A DNA stretch of 64,000 bases from Trematomus loennbergii (GCA_012861695.1 JAAOOA010000026.1:14193432-14257431), one strand, 5' to 3'. Counted from the stretch's first letter, positions 24,468-38,367 are shown. The notes: generated from the letters alone by a model not told the origin. Program-made: numbers and translations.

Positions 24468-27400
24468 TCGACGGGACGTCTGCAGTATGCGTCTATTCCT
24501 GTGTAGTGTCTTGTGTTTGGATTCGTGAGCATGTGTGTGTGTGTGTGTGACCGTGCTGTTCAGAGAACTGCTTTTATCTCAGAAGTGACTAATGTTGGAT
24601 TGAGCTCAAAAGACGTCCTGTAACAATTGTACACTTGAGTAAATAGTTTTGTATAATCATAAAGTTACCCATTTCATTGAGCCTATCTAATGTAGCATAT
24701 CTCTAAAGATTTAATAACTAAATGATATGAGTTGGTGGCATTCAGGAGTACAGAGAGCACTATAATATATCGCTCATTATAAATAATAAAATATTAATAT
24801 TGTTACTTGACATTTCATATGACATATGGTAATTTTTGCGTGTGTGATGGAAAGCTACTTATGTCTACTCAGTCACATTTAAACACTGAGGTTTACTGGG
24901 AAAGAGGAACTAAAGCTGAAAGGTTGACAAGGGTGGAGACAGAAATTACGAATATAAGGAAATGGGGCCATTTAGAGGGAATGATGATGATGAAGAAAGA
25001 ATGCCAAAGAGGCGAAGAGGTCAGAAATAAAGTAGTCGTAACTCTCCTACAAACAATAAAAGCCTAAAACTAAAAATGACTACGCATCTGCTGTTTTGAA
25101 TGTGCAGTCTGTTTTCGTGCATCAGAAGGCAGATTACCATTCACATTTATGAATTTGACAGGGTCACATCGGAGTTTATTTCTGGCTACAAAACCCATTA
25201 AACATCATAGTGGTCTTAATGATGTGGTTGATGAACAGTTTCTTACTGTTAGAAAGCCAAGTTGTGTTTTCTCTTGTGGCTGCGGGAGGGTTTAGGTTTG
25301 ACTGGCAGAAATGTGTTTGGCCTGTGTTTCGAAAAGTCGCAGCGTTGCCCTGTTACACACAGGTGTTTGCCCTTGGTAAGTTCTTACAAAATGTTGATAG
25401 CGGAAAATGTTCATGCTTTTTAAATTAAGTGCTGTTAGTGCTTTGGTTTATAAAACTTTAAAAACATAAATCCATAATTAGGATGGGCTGAGATCCAGTC
25501 GGCACAAGAAGTGAGAATAACAGTTTTACGCTCTTAGAAAAAAAGAGAAAATACCCTAAAAAAAACTCAAGGCGGCAATAAGGCAAAGTGTTGAATGCAA
25601 GTTTTAAGAGAATTGCACAGTGGGCCATGCACCAGACCTTTAAGCCTTCACCTATGTGTGTATGCCTGACTGTGTGTGTGTGTGTGTGTTAATCACAAAA
25701 ACCTGATGAATGGGTGTGTGTTACAAGCTCCGGTCCTGTTTTGCTCCCTCTCCCCGCCATAAACTCTGTTGTTGCAATCTAAGCCTTTTGTTGCAGCCTG
25801 GCCTTTTAACTCGCAGGCAGACGGGCTGCTCCTGGTAACTGGCAAAGGGGCCATAAAAGAGCCCTGTTCTTTGGTTTTGGACAAACCACATCAAACAGGA
25901 GAGGGAAAAGGGTTTGAACAGGTGGACCGGCATTTAGCGCAGCATGGACAGATCATACTTTGACGGATCACAGCACAGAACCGTCAGCTGTGTGTGTAGT
26001 GAGATGGAACATTCTGAACCTGATAAATGTTGTGTAGTGGTACACGTCCGTGTGAGTAATACTAACATAAATAAGGAGCCAACATGATGCACTGTGAGCC
26101 TGGAAAATCTACTTGAAGTTTAAAGGTTTAACAAGCCTTCACTGACCAAATAAAGGAGCCGTGGCGATGGATTAATGACTAGGATTACAAAAATAAACAT
26201 AACAGATCAAAAACAGCAACATGCGTACAAGAGAAGATTTGTCTTTAAAAGTTCATTTTAATGCCATTTTGAAACATTTCAAAATGCTAAACAGTCTCTT
26301 TACTATTGCAATGAGAAATGGAGAAACAATAGGTGACTACAATGACAGATTAGTAGCAAGGTAAAATTAGTGAGCGCAAAATAAAAGATATCTTAAAATA
26401 TAGAGGGTTATGAGGACGAGGGGGAATAAGGACACATAAGGAGCGTTTGGAAAGAAGACGGGCTACTATTAAGTTTAAAGAAAAATGTGGATAACGGGCA
26501 TAATCTATAAAGTTCCTAATTGAATGTCAGTCTTCATTATTTCATAGTGACCTTATTGCTTCTGTGTATCCAGCACAGAATTGATTCAATTGTTTTTGCA
26601 GCATATCTGTCATAAGGTTGTCTATAAAACATGACTTGAACAGGAAGCTGTCTCCTCCTGTCACTGAAATATCAGCAGTGAGTAATAAACCAGCAGAGAT
26701 ACTGTGCATGGACTTTCCCCGTTTCTCACTTCATCCGTCCAACTATTCCTGCAACAAGGCTCCACTTCCTACTGGCCCCTTTAGCTAATCCTCTCAAACC
26801 CCTGATAGTTTTACGGCTTGGTGTAACTGGCTTTAGGATGAGAGAAGAAAGGGCCGGCAACCACAGCTTAAACCAGTAATTGGTTCAGGCTTGAAAACTG
26901 ATACGGACGCCTTGACCTCTTGCCAACCTGGCAGCCAGAATCCCTCTCGCTCCGTCCTGTCCGTGTGCCCGCCCGCCTGAGCTCCCCTGGTCAGAAAAAC
27001 AAACATAGGACGGAGAAATGTTTTTTCCTGGCTTACACCTCGGTCCCAGGGCACGCAGCCCACAAGCTAACCAGCAAATAAACGGGGGGCAAGAGGCCGG
27101 TCTGAGGTCTGACTGTCACATAGTAAAAAAAAAATTGAGACGGAGACAAGACTGGGGTTCACTTGTGCAAAGGAAACTGAGATAATCCAGGTTTCTCCTG
27201 CAGTATTTCTAAGCTCTTTTGCAACATTTGAGATCCTAATTAAGAGTGATGCATGAAGACTTACATTACAAGATCACATTTGTAATTGATTATAATAGTA
27301 TACTAACTAGGTGGTGTTTCAGTTTCCTTCATCTCCCAAACAATGTCCATATTTCTTCGTAAAGGCCATACAATTCAGCATTAATGCAGAGGGGTTAAGC

Positions 27401-27714
27401 AAATTGATCGATTATTAAACGAATGGAAAGATACTTGGCAATTTTTTGGATTCAGCTTATTATTATTATTTTGTTGTGTTTTTTTAAATAGTCTGGTATG
27501 TATCACTTGTCTTTGCATTGTGTACTGATTATCAAACATAACAAGCATAACAAGATGCCTGGAAAAATGTTGTAGGCATTAATAATGAAGTAATCACTAG
27601 TTTTTGCACTATTCATGCGTTGGGTTTCAGCTAAATGTAAGCTGAACAGAAAGGAAACCACAATGGACATGAATAAAGTTCTGACATGTTTGTTCTCTGT
27701 CCCCCCTACACCAG

Positions 27715-27818
27715 GTATGCTGGAGATCAAGTCAGTGGATGTGGGAGTCGTGGCCATCAGGGGCCTCAGCAGCAACTACTACCTGGCAATCAGCAAGAAG
27801 GGAGAGCTATACGGAGCG
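27715..27818 (+). CDS. fgf10: fgf10 coding exon 2
   Basis: This 104-bp exon is flanked by a pyrimidine tract ending CCAG and by a GTGAGT donor. Joined to exon 1 in phase 1, it reads (S)MLEIKSVDVGVVAIRGL and then SSNYYLAISKKGELYGA. That is the middle of the FGF beta-trefoil, and the SNYYLA and KKG-LYG blocks are hallmarks of the FGF7/10/22 group. The 104-bp length and phase 1/phase 0 boundaries match the usual FGF10 gene structure as I know it. No frameshift or stop is seen when it is read in the conserved frame. Confidence 0.96.
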
Positions 27819-28837
27819 GTGAGTAGCTTCAGTACCTCTACAACAACCTAATCAAAGTTCTTGCAAAAGAGACATTTTTCACCCTGAATCGGAAACCCTG
27901 CAGCTTTGATTTTCTTAAATGATTACTAAAACAAGGCTGCAGGGCTCTCTCACTTCCAGAAATAGGAACCACCGTCAGTCAATGAGAGCTCTCCTCTCTG
28001 CTACCCAATTGCTTAGCTCTCCACTCCATTCAGAAATAGGAAACACAATCCTTCAGTTTCTCTTTTCTGCTTCAGCCCCTCTGGGGAGAGCAGCCCTTGT
28101 TTCATCTGTTTTCTCCCTCTCCCTCCTTTTCTTCATCTCATTCTCTCCCTGCTTTTTTCTCTCCTTTGCTTGCTTTGAAAGAGCCAACTTTCAGTGTGTC
28201 TCTATGGGAGCCACACCACAGATGTAATGACACACGGTAGAAAGAGACAGAGAGGCATTCTGTTGCATGGCCTGAAACTGAATTCCCATGACGTCTTCTG
28301 CTCGCTGCAACATAAGCCATAGTAGAGCGGCAGTGAAGGGCCGGCGTTCGATTACACTTGATGGGTTTACACAGTGCCTTCTTTATCCGGTCGTAATCAA
28401 ATGAAATCATTGTTTCATTTCATCCCCAGGTTAATGCGCAGCAGGGATATATACATGATTATGATTGCCTTTAAGTATAACCATGATTCAATTTGTAATA
28501 ATTCTTAAAAAAAACAATGATGACGGACAGATGAATTCACTGTGGTCTGTGCAAAATGAATCGTGCTCAACAGTTATTGCTCTATTAAATTGGTAAAAAG
28601 GTACTGACGATATTTGTTATGAATTCATAACTACACAGTTTATCTGTTTTAATCCACCATTTTAGTGGAAAGACGATCAGCACACAGAGACACACACATT
28701 GTTTGGTCGTACCTAGCACCAGCGCACGTTAAAAAGCTGCACAGTGTCTGTAAGATATTTTAATTTCGCTTTGGGAACATTCAGTTGTACTTCTGGAACC
28801 AATTTAAACAGCTGCGGCCAGATACAGCGAGAGAGAG

Positions 28838-28880
<43 letters not shown>

Positions 28881-29773
28881 CCAAGCTTAATTGTGTGTAT
28901 GTGTGTGCACTTGTGTGCGAATACCTCTTTGCTTGCGAATAACTGCATCCAGTTAACTTGCTTTCTAAGCGGCATTAGCCTTAAGCGCAGGGGCAGCTTC
29001 CAGTAAACTGACAAACGTTACTCTCTCAGATCATTTTCTCTTTATTTACCGGTGGGTGGTCATTGCGGGAAAAGTCATTCCACAAAAACGATGCCCTTTT
29101 CTGGTGCACAGCCCTAACCTTTAAGATTTCACATCTCCTGCTAACCTCTCTGCCCTCAGTCCTCTGACACACAAACATGTCTACAACCATAAGTCTCATG
29201 TCCATTTTTGTTAGAATTGGCCATGATTACGCTGGGGATAGTGTAGCAGATTCTGAAGCAGTGACTGACCATTTGTTGATCCATGTTGTCAGAAGAAATA
29301 AAACATCATGTTGATTGCTATGCTCAGAATGACACCTAACATCTAAAGCAAGTTGTAAAAGTAACATGTGTAACCAGAAAACATTACGGTTAAGAAGAGA
29401 AAATTAGAACATTCTTTGGTTATGGAGGTTATGAGTAAGAGAAGACCAGACTCAATCCATTTTGGGAGATAATTAAAAAAGACAGCAGGTAAACAACTAC
29501 AGCTGTACAGAAGAAGCCTTCTGGTTTGGGGCAGACACTTTAATATTACTGAGAAGTGTTAAGATCTCACGCAGATTAATCCTAATTCTGAAATTGACTC
29601 ATTTTTACACCACCTGTTATTTTAATAATTTATATTTCAACATCACTAGTTCCTAAATCTCAAAGAGATATTCAGTTAAGTTTCGAAGACAAACTGAAGC
29701 TGCTTTCTTTTGCTGATAGAGAAACTGGAATAAGAATAATCTGACATTTCCACTCCTTGTCTTTCCCCTGCAG
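27819..29773 (+). other. fgf10: fgf10 intron 2 (about 2.0 kb)
   Basis: The intron is bounded by GTGAGT and CCCCTGCAG. It carries a short GA microsatellite at about 28838-28876. No other feature was recognised. Confidence 0.9.
28838..28876 (+). repeat. GA microsatellite in fgf10 intron 2
   Basis: An AGAGAG run with minor interruptions. Confidence 0.9.
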
Positions 29774-29974
29774 AGGGACTATGGTCCGGACTGCCGTCTA
29801 ATTGAACGCATCGAGGAGAACAAGTACAACACCTACGCTTCGGCAGAGTGGCGCAACAAGAAGAAACACATGTTTGTGGGACTGAACGCCAACGGCAAGC
29901 CAATGAGAGGGAAGAAAACACGGAGGAAAAACACTGCCACTCACTTCCTGCCCATTGTGGTACAACCACGATGA
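29774..29974 (+). CDS. fgf10: fgf10 coding exon 3 (C-terminus and stop)
   Basis: The exon follows a CCCCTGCAG acceptor and is in phase 0 with exon 2. It reads RDYGPDCRLIERIEENKYNT, then YASAEWRNKKKHMFVGLNAN, then GKPMRGKKTRRKNTATHFLP and IVVQPR before TGA at 29972-29974. The C-R-IEEN-YNTYAS segment, the GLN-NG-P loop and the basic GKKTRRKNT segment (heparan-sulfate-binding region) are diagnostic of FGF10-type ligands. If the exon 1 frameshift is discounted, the protein would be about 250 residues against 208 in human FGF10; the extra length lies in the N-terminal Ser-rich part. The exon itself is intact. Confidence 0.96.
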   Translation, partial: RDYGPDCRLIERIEENKYNTYASAEWRNKKKHMFVGLNANGKPMRGKKTRRKNTATHFLPIVVQPR

Positions 29975-30490
29975 TTGGACATATCAGCCATGAGAGAGCT
30001 CTGCACACTGCAGTGATCAGACTTTTCTGGAGTTACATCGATGGCTACATTGGACAGATCTGAATCAGATCTGAATGATGCACTGAGGAGGGAACGAGCG
30101 GAAACATATGGACATTTTATCTCTGTTGGAAAAAGACATTTCTATTTTTAATGAAAGAAATAAGATATATTGCTATACAATGTATATATTATTTTCTGTT
30201 TTAAGTTATCAAGTACATTGGCACAGTAGAAAATATGAAAAATGACTTCTGTGCCAAAATTGGATTAGTAACTCACATTTCTCGATTTGTGTCTATGTGA
30301 AATGCTTGACTGGGAAGAAGTAAAATGACTAAATATGTAAGAGAGGAAAAGTAAAGAAGTATTAAAGGAAAGCTGACGGCAAAGGAAAGGATAAGAAAGG
30401 AAGAAATGATGAGATGAGGATGAGAAAGAATAGGAGGGGAAAAGCACCAACACAACAGCAAGTCTAACACTATCATGTTCTTTTCTTTAC

Positions 30491-30503
30491 ATTTATTTAT
30501 TTA
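30491..30503 (+). promoter_or_regulatory. AU-rich element in putative fgf10 3' UTR
   Basis: ATTTATTTATTTA contains three overlapping ATTTA pentamers and the TTATTTATT nonamer. Such class II-type elements typically shorten mRNA half-life. It lies about 100 bp upstream of the candidate polyadenylation signal. Confidence 0.45.
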
Positions 30504-30606
30504 GTGTAATATTTAACAAAAAAAGATCAAAAACACAATAATGACAAATTATTGTCTTTTTTACCATTTATGCTTCTCTTTTTGAATTACTAATCATTTA
30601 AACCTG

Positions 30607-30612
30607 AATAAA
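30607..30612 (+). terminator. Candidate fgf10 polyadenylation signal
   Basis: A canonical AATAAA lies about 630 bp after the stop codon in AT-rich sequence. It is the first perfect hexamer I noticed downstream of the CDS. Cleavage would be expected 10-30 bases further on. Confidence 0.45.
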
Positions 30613-31880
30613 TATAAAAATATATTTGTCTTTAAGTTGTATGACTGACTTTGAATCATTTTAGATATTATCACTGTTCAATGATTGGTTGTTCACACTG
30701 TACATACACAGCGAAGAGATAGAAATACATATCAATTAAGCCTTCAAGCAGTGGACTCAGTCATACTGTATGACCCTGTATTAGATCCACTGCATTATTT
30801 GTATATTACAATGCCATTTTTTGGGAATTAAAAAAGAAAACGATATATAAAGCAACATTTCTATCCAAACAACTCCAAATCCATCTGATGAGACAATGAG
30901 ATGAGTTTAAAAGTGAATTTGAAAAAGCATGGTGACACATGTCACTCATGGTCCAAACTTTCTTTAGCTTTTAATCACATATGGTCTCAATAGGTAAATT
31001 GACTTTTACTCAGGTCAGCCATGATTATTTTGTCAAACTACTATTTCAAAAGGTCAAGAATTACCTTTCAGAAGTTGTTGGCAATTTAAAAGCACAATAA
31101 CAGTCATAAGTTAAAAGCATATAACAAACTGAGTCGGCTGAGCCATTTTAAAACCAAGACATGAATCAGGAATCTGTTAGAGATTAGACTTTTGAAAGAA
31201 GCCCAGCAGAAAACATGGTTGATGATTTCAGGGGATTTCATTTCTCGCTGCAAGATTCTCTCCCCTTACAAGTACACATGGCAAGCATGGCTTCCTGGAG
31301 GATAAACACTGTCTTTTATGTGATAACAACAAAGACAAAACAGGCTTTTGAAATGGCCCACAAGCATGCACACACACGTGCACAGACACACATTGTGAAG
31401 GCTGGGTGAAGAGGTGTGTGCATCAGTGTGGTCCAGCAGCTGGGGAAAGCCTCCTCCTTGACCTTACTTGTCTGAAAGCTGTTGCTGTGCCCCCCCTGAG
31501 ACAGAGAGACACATGGAGCAGGGCATATGGTATAACGTAAATATCCCTCCCTTGTTTATCACCTGATTCGAATTAACTATGATGTCATGTTTTCTTTATT
31601 CTCCTCTCGCTTTCCCTCTCTTTAAAACTGCCTCTCGTGTTGTTGCCGTCTGGGCCCTGCCATTTTCCCTCTGCGCTGCGTTCACATTCCCATTTTTTTC
31701 ATTGTTTTTCAAACTTTTGTCATGTCTTGGTAGAGTTCAGATAGATTCCAGCAATTAGCAGGATCAGACCTAGAGCAAGGTTATCGCACAAACACACACA
31801 GACTTCCTCTGCCCAGGGCTGCAGCAGTTGTAATTCGTTCATTGCATCCATCACTTTCAACTCTCTGCCATCTGTTTCTC

Positions 31881-32050
<170 letters not shown>

Positions 32051-33003
32051 GGTAATTTCTGAGAATGATAGAATCCACCGGAGTCGCTCCGTCCCGCTGT
32101 GTTTATTACTAAAACGTCCTAGATCCTCTTTTTGCGCTCAAGAATCCTCGATGCCTAACGCTCACGTCAAACGTGAGTAAGTATGATGCATCAGAGGGAG
32201 ATTCAAATGTCCTTTCATCCTCCCAGGGCATCTAGTCCTTTGTTTATATGATTACTTGGGTGTTCTGTAAACGACATATCAAGTACAATTACTTTGAAAT
32301 GTGTTCAAGACACTGACCCCCACCCCCCACCCTTTCCCCTAACTCATAAAGTTCAAGGGCGAGCATTCCTAAGACAAGATTTCTTTATTATTTGATGGTA
32401 CAAGTTTAGCGATGTACATATGTAAAACTTCCCGTATAAGTCCTTAGTAGAACATGGGACTCGGGAGCCCATATTTGAGACCAATTCGTGCACTTGTTTA
32501 TTCAGAGAACTTGGAATCAAGTCTGCATATATATCATGTGTGTACCTCTTGGAATGGCTTGATGTATTTTTATTGCAACTTTAACATGACTTAATGTGCT
32601 CTTGCCTTCGCCCAAAATGCATAACAAGGCCAGACTTTAAAAGCAGGGCATTTATCCAAGACAGATGTTTCACACTGATTATCAACCCCAATGACATCTG
32701 AGTTATTCTGCGCAGCGGCACCAAGCCACACATCATTCTCCCATTTCTACAGTGCGCCTAACATGTTTCTCAAAACTGTTTGCCAATGTCATTTTTTCGT
32801 GTTGTGCTGGGGTATGTTTGGTTAGTGTTTGGTTTGTTGAGGCATGTGGCGAGGCTCAGTATGCGGTTTCTGTTTTGACTACATCAGGATCTATCGGACC
32901 TGTGTCGGACCTCAAATGAAACGTACACCATCGGCTTCACACGTTCACAGCTCCTCTGTTTGCTCAGAGAGTCTTGTGGCCGTGCGACCTGACCGCAGCA
33001 GCA

Positions 33004-33420
33004 GCTGTGAATATTTTACTTCCCGGGGAGAGAGAGAGACGAGACGGAGAGAGTGAGAGAGAGACGGAGAGAGAGAGAGAGAGAGAGTTTGCCAGCTCTG
33101 AATTGGAGAAGGACGTGTGGGTTTGGAGGAGAGGTGAATAACTGAAAGAACCACAGTCCTGGGGGCATTTATGGCAGTCGAGGGGGGAGAGCGCGAGAAA
33201 GAAAAGGAGGAGGGGAGATGTTTGCTGAGAGGGCAGCAGTTTGGACGGGATGCCAAAGGGTGAAAAGAGGGGGTGAGTGGTTAAGAGGAAGAAGGGGTGA
33301 TGGGGGCGATTAAAAGAGTTGCCAGAAAATGTGGGGTTTGGAGGGGGGGGGGGGGGTGGTGGTTGAAGGGGTATTTGCAGAGGTAAAGAGGGTCGGGGGG
33401 CAAAGGGGCTTGGGGGTAAT
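33004..33420 (+). repeat. Purine- and G-rich tract with GA microsatellite
   Basis: GA repeats at about 33028-33087 pass into G-rich sequence with a run of about 14 G near 33343-33356 and further runs of 4-6 G up to 33416. The + strand is overwhelmingly purine. No coding sequence was recognised. Confidence 0.85.
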
Positions 33421-33825
33421 CATTGGAAGCAGACCAAGGGAGTTCCTGGAACCCAGGAGGTGAACCAGGAGTCCTCCTCCTCGCATGTTCAGCTACTTTG
33501 ACTTCATTTATTCCCCCCAACCATTAAGTCCTTCATAGCTCGACTATTTGTCATCATCTTTTATCAATAGCACATTTAGCCCTTACATGGACATTGAATC
33601 AATCAATATTTTTTGATATGATCATTTACTCACTACATGTTAGTAAAGTGGGGTGCTTGTACTTTCAATCTACAGAGTATTAACACAAACGTCTGGAGCT
33701 CCAAACTGCTCTTAAGCCTCACATATCTCAGATTTGGTTACCCAAATCTCACAGCTTATTCCAACCCTGTTTAAAAAACAAGCAAGCAGACATTTTAAAG
33801 CTAAGAAATGCTCTGTTATGTTTTT

Positions 33826-33950
33826 TGTTTTATTCATTTATTTTAACAGGGACAGTGCACATAAATCTAAATGTCTGTAAATGTGCCAGAGTTAGCCAAG
33901 AGGCTATTTTTCATCTGTAGTCCCTGGACAGATTTTGTAAGTCACCCTAA
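33826..33950 (+). repeat. Teleost interspersed repeat fragment
   Basis: TTTTAACAGGGACAGTGCAC, then TAAATGTGCCAGAGTTAGCC and AGGCTATTTTTCATCTGTAG, resembles a widespread fish repeat from general knowledge. Boundaries are approximate and there is no coding content. Confidence 0.5.
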
Positions 33951-34639
33951 AGACACATTTCAAAATGACAGTGTAACCGACTGTATGCTTGCACTCCAGG
34001 TCCAGCAGAAGTTAGCGACTAGCTGTTGAAGAAAGTAAAACATCTTGGTGCTAAAGAGCCTGATTCTGTTGATGTCTCAGATGTTGGAGGAGAGCAACAC
34101 AGTGTTTAAAAGGACTGACCTTTATTAGTAAGCTAATATATGAACTCCAACGGATGATGATGCTGGACCTGTGAATAATAGAGCCGCAGCAACTAGCTGA
34201 CTGATCAATAACTATAACTATACAACTAACTCACTTTTTTGATACATGCTTAATGATTGAAATATTTTATATGCAAAATAACAGAACATTTTGTTTTCAG
34301 TGGCAAATATTGAGATGCTTTTTTCTGTTTTGTATCAATACAATTTATATATTGGGGTTTAAGAATTAGTCCTGTCAACCAATCGCCATTAAAAAAAAAA
34401 AAATAGTCCGAACGCAATACATGTCATTGTTCTGTATTATGACCATAGACCGTATATATAAAGGTTATGACAGCTTGGTTATAAGTTCTACAGCTAATGG
34501 CCAAACATGTATACTGATATGCTCTATTGTATAGGACAGCTTAACACAATTATCAAGCTACTTACAGTTTAAATATGAACAATTATATTTAGATAAATAC
34601 AACACTGCCACATCAAGTAATTCCCCCCCCACCTTAATG

Positions 34640-34813
<174 letters not shown>

Positions 34814-37012
34814 CACCCTTTCTGTTCTGGTTCAGAGGCGAGCTGTACCTGGAGCCCAGCCTCGGCTCCATCTTCACATCTCCTGAGGGCTTCAAGTTTC
34901 CTGCAACAGGTGGCTCAAACATTTGCCTTGGCCTGCACTGAGATGAGGCCTCTGTTTATCAATTCGGAAAGAGCGAGGAGAGTTAGGGGAGGGGGGGAAA
35001 GACAGAAATAAAAAGAAAGAGGAAAAAAAACTTGAAGCCTGTCAGCAGGAGAGAGAAATACTCAGGAAAAGTCACAAATGTGAGTCACTCAAGTAGACTG
35101 TTTCATGTTAATGCATTTGCCTCGTGGAGATAAAAACAAGAATGTAAACATGTATTTTGTACTAATATTTTAGTCAGGGCTTTGATAAACCTAGGAAACA
35201 TTTTCCAGAGCCCGAGCCAAGACCGCAAATATAATCTCAACTCCTTTCGCATTTTCTCTCATCTCATTCCTGCCTCACTTCATTCATTTTGTTTCTCCCT
35301 CTCTCCTCTGCTTTACTTCTCCTCTCCTTTCCTCACCTTTACTCCTACACCCCCTGCTCTGCAGAGGAATATGCCAGCAGTCTAAATGAAAATATATTTG
35401 TTGTTATTGTTGGACTCCTCTCCTCTAATTCCACTGGCGTGATTTAGCCATAGACCCAGGGTCTCTGTGGCAGCAGAAAGCCTCTATTAGTGCTCGATCA
35501 CTGGCTGCCTGACAGTGAGTCAACATGCAGGGCATTAGGGCCTGACATGGGATCAAATAAAGGCTAATTTACTGGCTGTATGTCAGTAGGGAAACCACAT
35601 TAACCATTCCAATCCCCGCTTTTGTTTTTAAGTAATTAAATTAGCTGATAAGAATCAATTAATTGAAGAGAAGCAGTTATAGTTCACTGTAGTAGCAACA
35701 GACACAAAGACCCGTTTTTGTTCCTTTGGAAGGCACATGCTGATTTAAAGAGGATTTGTTTGAAGGTCATGTCTACATCGCAGCGTAAAGATCTTGATTC
35801 AAATCACTTAAAGTTGTTATGATAAGGAATACCTTTACCATCTGCTATTGATTCATGTGGATTTCATGTACAAAGGTGTCATCAAGTCAGATCTCTCCAC
35901 CAAGGGAACTTTTAATTGCACAGACCTCCAAGCTTGATGTGAAGCTGTTTGTAGAATGGATTAAATGCATTTAGACATCACTGCTGTATACTAAAATTAC
36001 CATAAACTCACAAATTGCTGCTCGTACAAGGTCACTGTCTGTGCAGTACTGTCTCTGCTCTTCATCATGAACCACAAGTCAAACAAAAGCACCTCCAGTG
36101 CACCTTGTGGTTTCAATAAACTTTATTTTTCAAAGAACCAGAAGTACTTATTTTTTATTCAAAATCCTTGAACTATAAAAGGCACAGTACGCTTCAACAG
36201 AAGTGCTACTTGGATGGATCCACAGCATATGAAACCCCCTCCAGTGTTTCACCATTCACTCAGAAGGCATTGGCGGGTGAGCGGAGGTGACAGAAAGCGG
36301 AGTTGGAACTCCTCACTCAAGCTCTCTTTTTAAATGTGTCGATTTTCATTTGCACAACCAAGTGCAACCTCCCACTTGCCTTGCAGGAGAGGTTGTCGGA
36401 AAATGTGTGCTCGAGATTTTTGCTATAGTGTTTTCTACCTAATTGAATCCAATATTCACCAAAACTGGTACACAGTTTACCTGAATGGTATCCTGCCTAA
36501 AGGTTGTGATGCAGCAACATGAAGAACTAACATTAAGTTTGTCACTTTTATTTAGACAACTATTCCTTTCCCAAACCAATTTATTCCAGGGGTGCAGAAA
36601 CAATATATTTCACTGTGTACTTTGATGCAAATCCACATGAATTCGTAAACATTTTATATTATAAAGATAAAGATTGTGCAGCCTTGGTGGATCTGTATGT
36701 GTCTATGTGTAGCTAAAGTGCTTTCTAGTTGTTTGTTTTCTTAAAAACAACATTCAGTTGTAAGAATACCCTTGAAAGCTACCCATACGCTTTTCTGGTC
36801 AGAGCGGTGGTAATACGAGCGACTGCGGCTAAGGTTGGTGGTTAGTGTGTTCTACGTGTAGCGAGAGTGTGTTGTAAAGTAAGAACAGACTGAACGTGCT
36901 CAACATGAGGCAAGGTGGCAGAAGGAACCAGTGGGTTCTTTTGTGGTAGTGTGGCGAGATTAGTGTGGTGTCGGCCTACAACAGGGATGTGGCAGGAGTG
37001 AGCTCTTTTAAC

Positions 37013-37013
<1 letters not shown>

Positions 37014-37050
<37 letters not shown>

Positions 37051-37117
37051 TGTGTGTGTGTGTGTGTGTGGTGTGTGTGTGTGTGTGTTGTGTGTGTGTG
37101 TGTGTGTGTGTGTGTGT
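37014..37117 (+). repeat. Interrupted TG microsatellite
   Basis: About 104 bp of TG with several GG or TT phase breaks. Confidence 0.96.
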
Positions 37118-38367
37118 CGAAGTCCTATACCTTACATGAAGTTAGTGTTACAATCCTTTTAAAACTAAAATGCAAAAATGTACGTGAAAGTGAGAGGATA
37201 GTATGCTATTGAAATCAATTAGCAAGTTATTCGCAAGAATACTCACAAAAAGGCCCTACAGTAAAGACTTTAGGCCTTATTTGACTATTCTAGTGATTTT
37301 TATGGTCTCTAACCAAATTGTATATGTGATATATGTTTCTCCTTCACATACTTTGCTTGCAATAACATTATGTACTTGGGAATCTCTACTGCTCTCTTAT
37401 GTCTGTGTGAGTTATTAAAGTGTTTTTAGTTTGTTCTCATTTACTTCCCCCTTGAGTTTAAATCCCACTGGCTTTTGCTGCAATTGAGCTCATTCTTGGA
37501 GACTCTTGGACTACTTCATTACACACAAGCCAAGAAAATCAACACATTAGAAAGAAAAAAAGAGCGACTCAAGTGGCGAGACCTGAAACCTGTCATATAT
37601 GATCATTTGCACAGACTGTTGGGCCTAAGTGTCTCTCTATCCCACACTCAGCTCCATGTTGGACAGTGTTAAGATGGTGTGGTAATGAGCAGTATGTGCT
37701 TTGCCATGAAAGGGGTTTGTGTGGCTGCACCACATCAGAGGGTTTAGATGGTAAAGTGGAGAGTACAGCCCGGAGCCTGTAGAGACATCAGCTTGCCTTT
37801 GGGATGTTAGCATGTATTATAATGGAAGGCTGTGCCGTCTCACGCTATGAATAATAAAGCTATGAACATTGAAGCTTTGTCTCACAAATAAAAACAATTT
37901 ATGGTTACTGTAAGGGGTTAACGTCGGTACATACCTGCGAAAATTTTTTATTTGTAGTTCCGTGTCAGATCAAGCAGCGCACTAGACGGATTTTCATGAT
38001 GTATCATGCTTTCAATTCATTTCCCACAATTACTGCGCTTACATTCTTTCATTTCCTTATTTTAGAGTGACACTGGAAAGCCTTGTTTTATATTTCAATG
38101 AGACTATTCCGTGCAGTCGGCACATTTTTGCTGTTTCACGCATTCTCTGTTAGAGAGCGGGCTTGTAGTGAGCAGAAGTTTTGCAATTGAAATTGCCATT
38201 TAGGAATTTGTGTTTCTAAATAGGTGAACAACTGTTTTTAAATCCTGCTTTATGTCACATTTACTCCAAACAATCTCTTCCAACTTTTAAAAATGTGTAG
38301 GATAAAACACAAACACACTATAGGCACATTCACACCGCAGTACTTTTCCCACAAAGTTTCATGAGAA

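Larger units (their letters stand above)
29975..30850 (+). other. fgf10: Putative fgf10 3' UTR
   Basis: AT-rich sequence follows the fgf10 stop codon. It includes a Pumilio-type octamer (TGTATATA, 30181-30188), an AU-rich element of overlapping ATTTA units (30491-30503) and a canonical AATAAA at 30607-30612. The true 3' end is not determined; transcripts could end near 30630 or further on. Confidence 0.5.

Noticed and set aside
28785..29014. ORFs across the GA repeat in fgf10 intron 2
   Set aside because: The Arg-Glu or Leu-Ser repeats are GA microsatellite translations.
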